A stretch of 64,000 nucleotides of DNA, taken from Fragilaria radians (taxonomy: Eukaryota; Bacillariophyta; Fragilariophyceae; Fragilariales; Fragilariaceae). This document shows positions 35,950-46,759 of this stretch, one piece after another (position 1 is the stretch's first letter; each line of letters begins with the position of its first letter). The translations under genes were made by a program, and so were the position numbers. Location: positions 228,597 through 292,596 of the forward strand of contig CAAAJI010000013.1 of the NCBI GenBank assembly GCA_900642245.1, written 5' to 3'. Under the pieces are notes generated by a model. That model saw only the letters and a program-made list of their open reading frames with translations. It did not search any database and was not told the origin of the DNA.

Positions 35950-37240
35950 AGGATCCAAAATTCGATCGTTGGTCAAATACCAAGATTCAGTTTTGGGTCT
36001 CAAAGTCAAAACATCCGGAGTTACTTTATAAAGAGTGATGCATTGAATCTTGGTCCATTCTTCAAGTGTTAACTGTCTGATTTGATAAATTCAATTATGA
36101 CTGTACTTTGCTTGTTCATTTGGATATTTCTCAGGAAAAAGTTATCAAACATTGTCTGTAATACTTTTTTCTACATTTATGCGTAGAACACTCGTTTGAA
36201 CATTTGAATTTCAAGATTTGTATCGACTCCAAGTGTCCAACATGCTCATTGTCAGCAGTCAAGGACGTGTGGAAATCGATGCATCTTCCCACATAATGTG
36301 AGCTTGCTTGTCTACAAGCCTGGTACGTACTCCTGACCTCAAGTATTCCTCCCCAAGGACAGCTCCAACTTGCTTTACCTCAATTGGCAACTTAACTTTA
36401 AAGCCCACTGTATTCAACAAGTATTAAATAAACAAACTTTTATTGCTTCCAACATAGCAACGTATTCAACTTCACTACTTGAAAAAATTACTCCCTTCTG
36501 ATCTTTTGATCTCCAGCAATAATGATCTGATTCTTATCTCGGTATCATCAACTAGATTACTACCACTACATTCACAATATGTTACCAAATCTCACTCTTT
36601 ACCTTGATGTTTTGACTTTAACTTAAAACTGTTTGCAACACTAACAACTTTCATCATCCTCAATAATTATTTGTATGCACCCAAACTTGCTCCATCCATG
36701 GTTTTGATAACTCCCTTATAACGCTGGGTATATCTGGCCTATAATACTTGATGAAGGATAACAATGTGGTCACGCCCAATAGGTATCTAGATTGCATTTT
36801 TAGATCAATCATTTTGATCTCATCAGTCAGCCTAACAATTTTACAGCACTCAAATTCTTAACTTCATCCCTAAACCTTTCTTCTAAGCTGTTAATTTTAT
36901 TAAGATGTATCACAAAAGGCATTCCTTTTCCTCTTTTCCATCTACATCTAAAGAAATCTGTAAAATCGTTTTTGATGTTTAATCCAAAAATGTATCCTTC
37001 AAAATCATTAATCATGTTATTAGCTCTAATGTCGGTGTCAATCAAGGCTATCATCAACGTAAATTGCAACCCTTAAAATTCCATAACTGTCGTTCTAAGC
37101 CCATAAACATGGATCAGCAGAAATTTCAAATTGAAAAATGTTCTGCATAAATGCCTTCATCTCATTCAATGCTACGAATTGTAGTTTCAATACATTATGC
37201 AGATAAGTTTGACAGAGAATTGGGACTATGCTTTGCTGAT
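35950..37240 (-). pseudogene. Ty1/copia RT-RNase H remnant
   Basis: On the - strand, decayed copia pol in several frames. Near 37080-37135 it reads EISADPCLWA, then a stop, then GILRVAIYVDDSL at about 37040-37080, which is the RT catalytic YVDD box. Then comes NNMINDFEGYIFGLNIKND. Near 36450-36530 the RNase H end reads WRSKDQKGVIFSSSEVEYVA, matching the WxSKxQxxVALSSxEAEY block. Many stops and frameshifts are present. A related RT piece in the same orientation lies at 39820-40110. Confidence 0.8.
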
Positions 37241-37816
37241 AATTAGGTCTAATTTGAATAAGTGAAAGTTAAATCCTTACCATATCAACGAAGATAATAG
37301 GGACAAAGGAAATTTACATATAGTTGAAAATACATTAAAAATTCCATGCCATTTGTTGTCAAAAGAGATGAACAACATCGAAAATCCAGCCTTAGATAAG
37401 TTATGCCAGACCACTCAATCTATTTCAGTAAAGTTTGGCAAAAAAGAGTCTGGAATTTTGGAAGTTTTCAAAGTGATCCATAAATTGATTTATCGAATAT
37501 GTTTATCTATGGCACGTAATGCTTAATTTCTATGAAATATGAAATTGAGAGTGATGCATGACAGCTGTTACTTTCTCAGTCGTGAAAATTGATTCAATTG
37601 CTGGTCATCCAGTACTGTCATGAAAATGGACAAGTTTTGAATCAGATTTACAATAGCAATAATTTGAGTCCTGTTAGGTTGCACATAGCAATTATACTAA
37701 TTCCTTTGTAGATTGCAACTCGAAGCTAACCCTGCCAGTACAGGTTGATGATTTAAACTCTTTAGGTGAGAATCAAGAAGAAGGAACAGTTCACTGAGAA
37801 TACATGGCGTAGAGGC
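37241..37816. other. Intergenic stretch upstream of the DUF6824-type gene
   Basis: Presumed promoter and 5' UTR. TTTAG at 37761-37765 just before the open frame could be a splice acceptor, with an upstream 5' UTR exon, but I cannot identify a donor with confidence. Confidence 0.35.
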
Positions 37817-39136
37817 ATGACTATGCAGGATGCAAGTAATAATGAGACTAATGAGATAATAGCCGAAGTTTGTTCTTCAACAGCTTCATTGACAGTTTCT
37901 CCGAGCATAGTCGGAGGTGAATGTTGTTCCGATTCACATACTGTAGTGTCTCTTTCTGTATCATCCCAATCATCTGCTGGGGTCTCTGATCAGTTTGATG
38001 ATGCACCTGAAGTGTCTTCTTTCACTTGTGCTTCTGGCCCCCCTCCACTCTCAATTAACCCGTTAGATGCATTAGCCTTAGCATGCGCCACAGAAAACGA
38101 GCTTCAGACCAAATCGAATCGTATCATTACACGAGGCGTCGAAGATGTACGGACGACATCGTTTCATATTTCTCAAAATGATGTCCTTTGTGGCCGGGGT
38201 GGACTAACAAATCATCATCCAGGAAACGTCTTTTTTCGTCGATTGGTTCGCATCAAGCAGGAAGCTTATCTCAAAGCTTCTAAACGAGAAAAAGCCGGAG
38301 TTGCAAAAGAAATCGTAGCATTGATTCGTAATTTGCAGCCTTCAGGTCGTTTTCTCAAGAAAGAACCCCTGCATCCAGGTGTCTGGATAGAAATTGGGGA
38401 TCGTAAAGCTCGTGAAAAGACCTCACAAGCGTTGCGCGAAGGCGCTCCTGAACTTAGAGAAGAACTGAATTCCGATAAGCCTAATGAGGAATGCGGAGAT
38501 CTTTCTGATCTTCCTCTTAAGGAAGACCCCCTGAATCCAGGTGTTTGGATGGGAATCGGGGATCTTAAAGTTCATGGAGAAACCTCTCAAGCGTTGCTTG
38601 AAGGCGCTCCTGAACCTAGCGAAAAGCTGAATTCCGAGAAACCACATGAGAGGTGCTTAGATCTTTCTGCTCATCCTCCTAAAGACGAGCATTCTAATCC
38701 AGTGTTTTTGCCTTTTTGGAGCCTTCAATCAAGTACAGCTATCATGGCAACTGTACCGATGGAAAAGCCAAAGACTTTGGGAAGCAATAGGATACGAGTG
38801 GTATCATCTGACTCTAATGTGGGGGCATTCTGCCTTTCGCAAGACGTTTCTCCAGATGAATCTTTACAAGCGCATGTCGTATTCGATGACATAACTCCGG
38901 ATAACACAACTACATTGCCCCAAGAGCATTGCCTTCCTTATTGGCCAATGCCTTGCCGTGACGGCTTTCCCACGAAACATCATATCTTTTGTCATATCAC
39001 GATGAAAGGAAAACGCAAAGCGGAAGATCAAACTAGCATATCTGTCCCCCATTCTAGTTCACTAAATGAGAAAGTAGCAAGGGGGCCAAGGCTTAAGCTT
39101 CTAAAGAAGCGCCGAGAGGGCCTAGGTGATTGTTAA
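37817..39136 (+). CDS. DUF6824-type diatom protein with internal tandem duplication
   Basis: A single-exon gene of 439 residues from ATG 37817; the frame is open upstream to a GTG at 37766. The domain at about residues 120-210 starts with NDVLCGRGGLTNHHPGN, then FFRRLVRIKQEAY, GRFLKK and WIEIGDRKAREKTSQALREG. This is the pattern of a domain abundant in diatoms, named DUF6824 as I recall; its function is not established, though nuclear regulators are suspected. The last part of the domain is repeated: units of 54 codons start at 38354 and 38516, and a partial third starts at 38678. The second unit has WMGIGDLKVHGETSQALLEG. The C-terminus is basic (KGKRKAED, LKLLKKRREG), consistent with nuclear location. 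The N-terminal 120 residues are Ser/Thr-rich and probably disordered. Confidence 0.85.
   Translation: MTMQDASNNETNEIIAEVCSSTASLTVSPSIVGGECCSDSHTVVSLSVSSQSSAGVSDQFDDAPEVSSFTCASGPPPLSINPLDALALACATENELQTKSNRIITRGVEDVRTTSFHISQNDVLCGRGGLTNHHPGNVFFRRLVRIKQEAYLKASKREKAGVAKEIVALIRNLQPSGRFLKKEPLHPGVWIEIGDRKAREKTSQALREGAPELREELNSDKPNEECGDLSDLPLKEDPLNPGVWMGIGDLKVHGETSQALLEGAPEPSEKLNSEKPHERCLDLSAHPPKDEHSNPVFLPFWSLQSSTAIMATVPMEKPKTLGSNRIRVVSSDSNVGAFCLSQDVSPDESLQAHVVFDDITPDNTTTLPQEHCLPYWPMPCRDGFPTKHHIFCHITMKGKRKAEDQTSISVPHSSSLNEKVARGPRLKLLKKRREGLGDC
38354..38710 (+). repeat. 162-bp in-frame tandem repeat inside the DUF6824-type gene
   Basis: Unit 1 is 38354-38515, unit 2 is 38516-38677, and a short third start runs to about 38710. 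The spacing is exactly 162 bp (54 codons), so the reading frame is kept. Units 1 and 2 share CCAGGTGT.TGGAT.G, CTTCTGA-type linkers and GGCGCTCCTGAAC. The third unit keeps only the PKDEHSNPV part. Confidence 0.85.
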
Positions 39137-39819
39137 TTTTGCAGTACAACAAACAATGCTGTAGCAGTTGCACAAGTTCTTGAAAGTATTTTGGAAATTC
39201 GATTAATCTCATTCGTCATTGTCGTTACATTCCTAAACTTTTTAGATTGCATCTTACATCTAATGCCTTCTTCACAATACTCTATTGTTTTCGAATGGTA
39301 GACTTTTCCTAATTCCTTTCGAACTAACAACTACAGAATTGGGAAATCAAATAATTTGCGTAGGAGAAAGTTAGGGAGAAAAGAATGCAAATATGGTCCA
39401 TCCATGGAGAACAGTGATCAAAGTTTTAAAGGTCAAATCATGATTTCAGACTCATCTAGGAATAGAATAAGATGTTAGTAGTTTTCAATGAATTTCCATC
39501 ACTACTTATCTACGAGTCATGCATTTACTGATATGACACTATTTTTTTGACATGGCAACAAATGATGTTTCATCACATGCTTCAACAGAGTGCAGTATTT
39601 GCCCATCATTGAAGAGTTTACCAACCAAAACATTTAAAATTTTCTAATTTATTTGATTTTCTTGCACTTCAAATCCTATTTCATATTAGCTCGAAGACTC
39701 GATCGTAAATGCAATGCTAATCTAGCCTCACAATTTTGGACCGTGGTGTTCCGGGGGTAAGACCTTAACTTCATTCCTATGCTGTTCTTAAAAAATTATA
39801 TTAAATGACTCTTTATTAT
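39137..39819. other. 3' flank of the DUF6824-type gene, no gene seen
   Basis: AT-rich 3' UTR and intergenic sequence. No supported feature. Confidence 0.3.
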
Positions 39820-40110
39820 TCCTTTTCCTTCGTCCCCAATCGGTTAAATCATTCTTGATCTTTCATTCAAAATTGCAACCTTTAAGATCATTAGTCATGT
39901 CATTGATTCCAATATCCGTGCTATTCATAAGTCAATGATCAAAGTAGATTTCAACGAATAAAAATCAATGATTTCCATGATTAATCCATAAACATGGATA
40001 AGCAGAAATTCCTCTATGCCAACAATTTTACCAAAAGAAGCTTTTTGTAGAATGTTTTGTGCTCTTCACGACACGATTATCTTCTTGATGCAATACATTC
40101 TTCCGTATCT
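39820..40110 (-). pseudogene. Ty1/copia RT fragment, second copy
   Basis: At the nucleotide level this resembles about 36880-37130. Both carry AACATGGAT.AGCAGAAATT preceded by the same diverged RT block. On the - strand it reads NDMTNDLKGCNFE, stop, KIKNDLTDW, against NNMINDFEGYIFGLNIKNDFTDF in the other copy. Stops and frame changes show it is dead. Confidence 0.65.
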
Positions 40111-41392
40111 CTTGGAATTTCCATGTGCGTTGTTTCTTTAGGCCACCATACAAAAATGTGGATTTTATGTTCACTAACCTTCCATTCAATTTCCACATTC
40201 ATTATGCTTCCCTTTCAAGCCCCTTTTTTCACTCATTCCTCCTCATTTAAAAGGCATTTGTCCTTGATACATGTGATTATCACTTTTTTTGTTGCAGTTG
40301 CTGCATATATCGCCCAGTACATCGTAAATTTCTCTGCAATCATCATGCTGCTGCTTCCAACCAATATATTTTCAGAAATTGTTGCGGAATTGCTTAAGGT
40401 TTCGTTACCTCTGTAATTGTGACATAACTTTCCATTGTCATAAATCCAAATTTCACAGTCAATATTGCCTTCAACAGTCATATTTACTGTAGCATACACC
40501 TAGAACAAAAGAAGAGAGCTCCTTTAATGTATGTTGAGGTTTTATGTATTATGAAGCATCTTCAGCCTAAATTTGTAAGATAACCAATACTTTGTTCTAC
40601 TTCTAACACGATAGCTTTGCTTGTGATATTGCTACTGTTATCATTTCTCCAAACAAATTGAGCTGGAATTATAGTTTTCAAAGAATTAGTATTAGGCATC
40701 TCCTTCAAAAGCTGTGATGAAGGATACCCGCCTATTGAGTAGAAATGAGGTTTGCTTCTGTGAAAACCAATCTTGTGAGATAATGGATGCGATATCATCA
40801 TTCTGATTTTAAGCCTATGCTAATTGCATTTTTGAGGCTAAAACAGCAAGCCAAAGTTCAATCATAAATAGAACATGAATGCAAGGAAGCAAATCTTGAA
40901 TTGTCTTTACAAGCTCAACATTATATCTTATTTTCAAAACTTAGACTAGAGATTTTAATCAGTTCCTTCATCTTCCTAGAATTCAAATGGTCATGTTCAC
41001 AGGCAATACAAATATTATCTAACTTTCACTCAAAGTGTCGTATTCTATTTCTCTTTAATTGGTCATTTCCTTGCATAATTTGGGGGTGAAAACCAGACAT
41101 CCTCCAAACAAGAAGAAAGATTTTATAATTTCAGCTGATTTTTCAATGTGAATTCACTATTCTCGGGGAGAAGTAAATGACACCATAGGTCAAAGTACAC
41201 CGCTTGAGACTGTCAAGCGGAAACAAGGTCCGGTGATTATGCATTCCTATACCGATTTCCCACTAGTCAGATTGGGATTAGGGTTATCTCAGTGAAATTC
41301 TTCCTTAATTAATTCGCTCACTATGAGCCAAAAGTATTCGTGGGAAGAATCGCCCAGAATAGTTGGTTAATCTTTCTCTCAATATACACATC
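40111..41392. other. Intergenic stretch upstream of the tail-anchored protein gene
   Basis: A 119-codon open frame at 40057-40416 (+) overlaps the copia fragment on the opposite strand and has no recognisable motif. I see no other feature. The last 100-200 bp should include the promoter of the next gene. Confidence 0.3.
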
Positions 41393-41812
41393 ATGTCTCT
41401 TTCGTTTGCCGACGATGCTTCTCAAACATCAAGATCTTCTCTTTCGGGATCATTGTTAGATCGCATTCGTGCTCAGCGAGACAAAGAGACTAGTGCAAGA
41501 AACGACGATGTATCCCTTCCCTTTCCTTCTGACGATGATAACCGTGAAAGGGTAATTGTCAATGAATCGGACCCAGTCTCGATGTCTTGGTTGAAGGACT
41601 TCAATTTTTTGCGTAACTCAGAAGAATACAATGACGCAGCTGAATCCCTTCTAGGTGATGATTTGAGAAATGAGCAATACTCTATGTGGCGTTATTTCAA
41701 ACGCTTTATTCATGACTGCTACAGCGGTTTTCGCTCACTTAACCCGTTCCTTCAGTGTGCCGTCGTGTGTCTATTAATAGTAATAGCGATTTGGTTGCTC
41801 CGGACGTTTTAG
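41393..41812 (+). CDS. Small tail-anchored membrane protein of unknown function
   Basis: A single-exon gene of 139 residues from ATG 41393; the frame is open to a TTG at 41363. The N-terminal 60 residues are Ser/Asp-rich and polar. The middle contains the aromatic stretch SMWRYFKRFIHDCYSGFRSL. A single hydrophobic segment (about residues 117-137, FLQCAVVCLLIVIAIWLL) ends the protein, followed only by RTF. This is the layout of a tail-anchored protein of the secretory pathway, with the bulk in the cytosol, as in SNAREs. I see no convincing SNARE heptad core, so I assign no function. Length, codon use and the clean tail anchor support a real gene. Confidence 0.7.
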   Translation: MSLSFADDASQTSRSSLSGSLLDRIRAQRDKETSARNDDVSLPFPSDDDNRERVIVNESDPVSMSWLKDFNFLRNSEEYNDAAESLLGDDLRNEQYSMWRYFKRFIHDCYSGFRSLNPFLQCAVVCLLIVIAIWLLRTF

Positions 41813-43559
41813 GTGAGCAACACTTGTATGGCTAAGGCTTCAGAAAAAGAATGCTGAAAATTACTGACATTTGGAAAATCAAAAAGTGTTACCGACAATC
41901 GTTTATTGCAAGGTTCTAATCATCCAAAAGTCATCTACTTAGGAATGTTATTGCTGTACTTGCATTTGAATGTAATTGCATTAATACACACACAAAATAC
42001 CTTTGAAAATATATATCCACATTGTAGACAGAAAAAACCAACAGAAAGTTAAACTAGTGCTTAACTAAAGAATATCCCTGAACTCGTAATCGGTATCTAA
42101 CGTTGTCAGTTGAAGATGATAACGTATTGACTTTATCAAATTATCTTTTAATGCAACTTTCAGAAATATATATGTTATTTAGTTTACTCCACAAGCGGTG
42201 GAAAAAATCGGAAATTCACTTGCACTAATTCATCTTCGTATTTAGTAAAGGCAATGATATTGTTAGTTGCAAAATTATTCTGTTCTGTGCTCACTTCCTC
42301 GGTACCTTCTTCTTCGATCAGGGAACAAGTGAATTAATACTAACACCGATAAAACAAAAGCTGTAGTTGATTGGCCTACAGCAGATTTTGCATTTTTTTC
42401 GAATTCCTATCGATAGTATTAATGCCCTTTGAAAGCAGTTTTCTCCACTATGAAATTCGAAATAATTCGAATTCTGTATCCTGGCAATCAATGTTTGCAA
42501 TTTTCTAAAATATAATTGTTCGTTATTTATTTCTATAACAAAACGTATTGTAGGTACTGAGTTGAAAAATCAGTTATTTCAATTTACCTTTTATTGTGAA
42601 TTTTTTGGCGATATGTCTTTAACTGTATCAATATACCATAAATCCAATGTTAGATGTTTAAACATCTTAGCTCCTGTATATATAGGTAGAATGCATAACA
42701 TTCTTGTTCCTTGATATAGCCCAGGAAGAAATAAATCCTTTTCTGTTCAGACGTTTCTGCAACAACTTCATTTTCTTCATGAATGCATTCACACCAATGT
42801 GTGATAACTTGCAATTAAAAACTACTCATTTTCCTTACCATATGAAAAGGACAAGGGGTCTCCGAGAACCAATCCAGCCATCATCAGTATGGTTTTGCTT
42901 TTATTAAATAGAAGCATTCTGACATAGGAAACTGACTTTCATTGAAAAAACGATGAGTTTTCAGGATGAGGCTGCTGCTTTCCGCTTGGGAGTAGCCTCT
43001 GTCGGAAGGCTCCGAGAATAACTGCAAGTATAACGCCCTTTCTTAACGATCACAAATGAAAACAATAATACATGACTGCTGGAAACAAACGGAAAGAACT
43101 TCTCTTGCACGGTTGAAAAAATTCATCACCAGCACATTTTCACGTAAGGTTTTTCAATAACGTAACTCTTGCTATGACAGTTCTGGTCCGTACAGTGTTT
43201 GGTAGTAAAAACGTGTTGAAAAAACCTTAAGTGAAACTTAGAAACTAGGTAACACACACATGGATTAGTAAATGGTTAAGAAAGTCTTGGTAAGGAAAAG
43301 CAAAATAGGATAATTTTGAAACGGTTTTAGTATCATTGCAAAAGAATGTACGGATGTGGAAGGCAAAGCAGAGGAGGGAATAAAGGACAAACAAGATAAA
43401 ATGGCATGTGTTAAAAAAACTGTGTTACAACCATGAAGCAGCATGATTTAATAGGATTGATTAAAGGAAATTGTAATAGGTGCAGCTTCAGTTGAATACC
43501 AAAGATCTCTGTTAACAAATAAAGGAATTAAGGAGAAAAAGTTACATTGGGCAATTTAC
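41813..43559. other. Intergenic stretch, no gene recognised
   Basis: AT-rich sequence with short open frames only. The part from about 43300 leads into a copia gag remnant. Confidence 0.3.
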
Positions 43560-43900
43560 GTGAAGTTATGGATACTTTATTGCCAATTGTATTGATCTAG
43601 AATGAATTGAGGTTGATGGAGAAAATGTGGTTACCTTAACATCTTTTGCAGGGATATGCTACACATGTAAGAAAAAGGAACATAAAGCAAATGCATCTCT
43701 CAAGAAAAGGTTGAAATAAAAATGAAAGAAATTTGTAGGATAGTCATGTGGGCAATTTGGTGAGCAATAACATGGTGACGCAAACTGTTTGTTGAAGCCT
43801 GAAAACAGAGATTAAGCTCAAGATTGGGCAAGGAATAAAGCTGAAAAGCGAGAAATAGAAGTATTAGCAACAACAGTAAACATGAATCAAGGAAGTAACC
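43560..43900 (+). pseudogene. Ty1/copia gag zinc-knuckle remnant
   Basis: The + strand reads ENVVTLTSFAGICYTCKKKE, then HKANAS, where the last Cys of the CCHC knuckle has become Ser. A second knuckle follows in CGQFGEQ-stop-HGDANC, then LLKPENRD. Two knuckles in this spacing, followed by a PEN-type linker, fit diatom copia gag proteins. Stops show it is dead. Confidence 0.65.
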
Positions 43901-44351
43901 TAGATTGTTGTGATGCTAAATGTTATTGGGTTCGAAAATGGCTTTTGAAATGTTGAGAAAGGTAATAGCGAGTGTACAGGCCTTCAGTTTTGTTCGAAAT
44001 GTCTTCCATTGCCTAAGGAAACTTGCTAACCCGTGTACCTTCGCGAGGATGTTATGATGATTTGCTTGAAGAAACAAGAGCTATTTCGTCCTTACCTTCC
44101 CAAATTAGAAATGAGATATTGCTTTCCAAAAGGATCTGAATCAGCGATGACAACTGACATAGAGTCAGTTTCATCGGAACATAGTTTCTTGAATTGAAGT
44201 TTTCCGCCACACCATACTCAATTAACATGGATTGACAGTTTTTACACCGATAAAAGAACAGATGACAGCTTTTCTCTTTTAAACTAACAAATCAAAATTT
44301 TAAGTACAGAAAGTTAGTAAGAGAACAAGAGAATCTATACCATTTTTTAGT
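43901..44351. other. Intergenic stretch at the 3' side of eL22
   Basis: Probably the decayed continuation of the copia gag/pol on the + strand, then the eL22 3' UTR. No gene supported. Confidence 0.3.
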
Positions 44352-44844
44352 TTATTCTTCATCTGCCTCTTCAGCATCTCCACCAGAGATACTGAAATAC
44401 CTGAGCTCGTATGAGTGCTTTGAGCCAGCCACAACTCGCAAGTAGTCGCGTAGTTGCTGCTTTTTAAGGTATCGCTTACTCAAATATTTCAATTGACGTT
44501 TCGAGAATTGAAGTTCTGCAGGAGATGAGATAGTCAATTTTGTCCTATCCCTTGTTATTGTGACATTGTTTGATGCCAAAGCTCCTGTCTTTTTGCCGAT
44601 TTTGATACGGTCGTGAAGATATTTCTCGAACGATTCCACATCAAGGACCTTGTCGTCCACAGGTTGTGTGCAATCGATGACAAACTTAACAGCTTTCTTG
44701 GGCTTGACCTATTAAAAAGTGATACACGTTGTGAGTGAGCAAAGCTTGTTGTCTATATCACAATTGTACCACGGCCCTCAACCTGCAAATACTCCTTAAA
44801 AGTAACGAGGTTGAAAAGGCGGATCTAACGAGACCGCTTACCAT
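44352..44844 (-). CDS. RPL22: Cytosolic ribosomal protein eL22 (RPL22)
   Basis: Two exons. The first coding exon is only ATG (44842-44844). A 133-bp intron (44709-44841, donor GTAAGC, acceptor TAATAG) follows, then exon 2 at 44352-44708. The joined start reads M-VKPKKAVKFVIDCTQPVDD, matching the KFTLDCTHPVED start of animal RPL22. Further matches are FEKYLHDRIK, FSKRQLKYLSKRYLKKQQLR and the near-invariant LRVVAGSKHSYELRYF. The acidic tail (GGDAEEADEE) is also typical. The product is about 119 residues, slightly shorter than the 128 in human. It is a component of the large cytosolic ribosomal subunit. This joint recovers the missing first 18 residues, so I am confident of the ATG-only exon. 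Confidence 0.95.
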
Positions 44845-46759
44845 TGTGATTGAGATGCAATTAGTTGCAGTTTTGTGTATGCGAGTTTTGCAACTTATCT
44901 ATTTCTTAGTAAGTGGAAATCGGTAGTCCAAAAACAAATATGGAATAGGGAATTTCATATTAGCAACACAGGTACCAGTTATTGTAAAATGCTAAATCTC
45001 TGGTTCCTTGATCAAGGAGCAAGCCCCTTCCTTGGTTATACTCTTCATCAACATTTAAAATATGTAAATTGTTGATAAGCCTACTTGTTGGAATCATATC
45101 TGACTTCAGTGTTATTATTCTCTTATTGCATGTCTTGCGTTGATGGCTAAAATTCCTCAATCGGTATTTCATCATCTTCATCGTCCACATCCTCAATTGT
45201 TGATGTGTATTCCTCGAAAACCAATCTTTATGAAGCTTTCCTATATACGTATCTAGATTTAATATACCAATCGTACTTTTCAGTCTAAGAAAGAAATTTC
45301 GAAGTAATCCAAATAATCTAGAAACACAAGTAACCAGAACTTTGCTTCCAAAGCTCTTCTCCTTAATTGAGGTCACATCAATGGCTTTAGCTATTTGAAT
45401 ATCATACAAGTATTCTCTCAGTCATGCTTGTAAAGACATCATGGTTACCTACACTACTGGCTACGATCATGGGAAACTTTACCCCGTGGTAGTGCTATGC
45501 TGCGGCATATTTGAGTTTTCTTGCTTAGGGGAATGTGGTAAGACCCCATGATCAATCTACATAGTAGCAAATTCCTACCGATTGGAGTTGGTTGGGTATA
45601 TACAGTAATGGGTACGGTTTTTGCTTTAATATGCTAATTTGGTTTGCATAAATCCGTCCCCCTCAAGTCCTTTTCTAGGTATTTCGAATCTTCCCGTGTG
45701 TGTCGCATTCTCCCACTCACACAAAAACAGTATGTCCTTTTTAGTAGTTACATTAAGTACATACGGTATCAACCCACATTACAATACAGCATGTAAATCA
45801 GATAATTAGTTTCCCATTCTAAGGAGACAGGGATCAGAGCAGTGCTTCCAAGTCTTCCGTCAACATCGCTCATGTTCCTTGAGAACTCAATTGATTTCCT
45901 CACTTTAGATCCCCCTAGTGCGTCAAGGCTTGTTCAAATTCATAAACATCTTGTGAAGATTAGTTGACATCTGGTACTCTTGTTGCCAATTTTCCACATA
46001 TTGTAGTGTACTTGCGTGTTTAATAGATGTATTAAGTTCTTTATCATGAATTCAATCTCATATTATGACTTGTACAGAGAATCAAATGGAGAGAGGCAAT
46101 AGTAAAATGTTATCGTGATGTGAATATGAAAAGGGTAAGGAAATTATCAGAATCGTAGAAGTATCATAATGAAAGAGATTAATCAAGTTTAGATTGGAAT
46201 TTAGAATCAAGATAAAGGGACTTGTACAGCCAGATTTGTTGGCTCTGGTGGCAACTTCACAATAGTAAGACTCCATCCAAGACAAATTCTCTAGTTTAGG
46301 CACTGGCTGGTTTGAGACTTTCTAATCAACAGTCCAGTCGGCAACTTCCATCCAAGACTTATCTTTTACTATTTGGCTTGAAAGATGTCGTTTAGTGTCA
46401 AAGTGAGATAGAGTCGACGTATCAGAGGGGAACTCCAAAAATATCAGTCTATAAGGACTAGTGCACAACTCCCAGAAATTTGGATTGTCGTATCAGTGAT
46501 AGCACTACAGGAATCAGCATTAATCGGCAACTTCTGGTGGTAACAAGGCAATCATCTTTTCTGTAACCTTGTGGGTTCAAAAAGAATCCCACAGCTACCA
46601 CTTGTCACTTTCCATTACTAGAAAATGGACATCATTTATAGATCTTAATCTATAAAATGTCTCTTAACTCTAATTAAGATAGCAGATATTTATGTACTAC
46701 TCCTGAAGCTGATCATTCTTCATGTTCTTGTTACTGTTCTTATTTTCCCAACCTTTTGT
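44845..46759. other. Intergenic stretch, possible decayed coding sequence
   Basis: A 149-codon open frame at 44960-45409 (-) is long for this base composition, but I recognise no domain. The rest to 46759 has only short frames. The first 100 bp hold the eL22 promoter. Confidence 0.3.

Noticed and set aside
40057..40416. 119-codon frame (+)
   Set aside because: Overlaps the copia RT fragment on the other strand and shows no conserved motif.
44960..45409. 149-codon frame (-)
   Set aside because: Composition is plausible for a protein, but I recognise no domain. It may be decayed transposon; not enough to call a gene.
46560..46600. GTGGGTTC...GAATCCCAC palindrome as a tRNA arm
   Set aside because: It is a short hairpin only; no acceptor stem, D-arm or anticodon arm fits around it. 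I found no tRNA gene elsewhere by eye.
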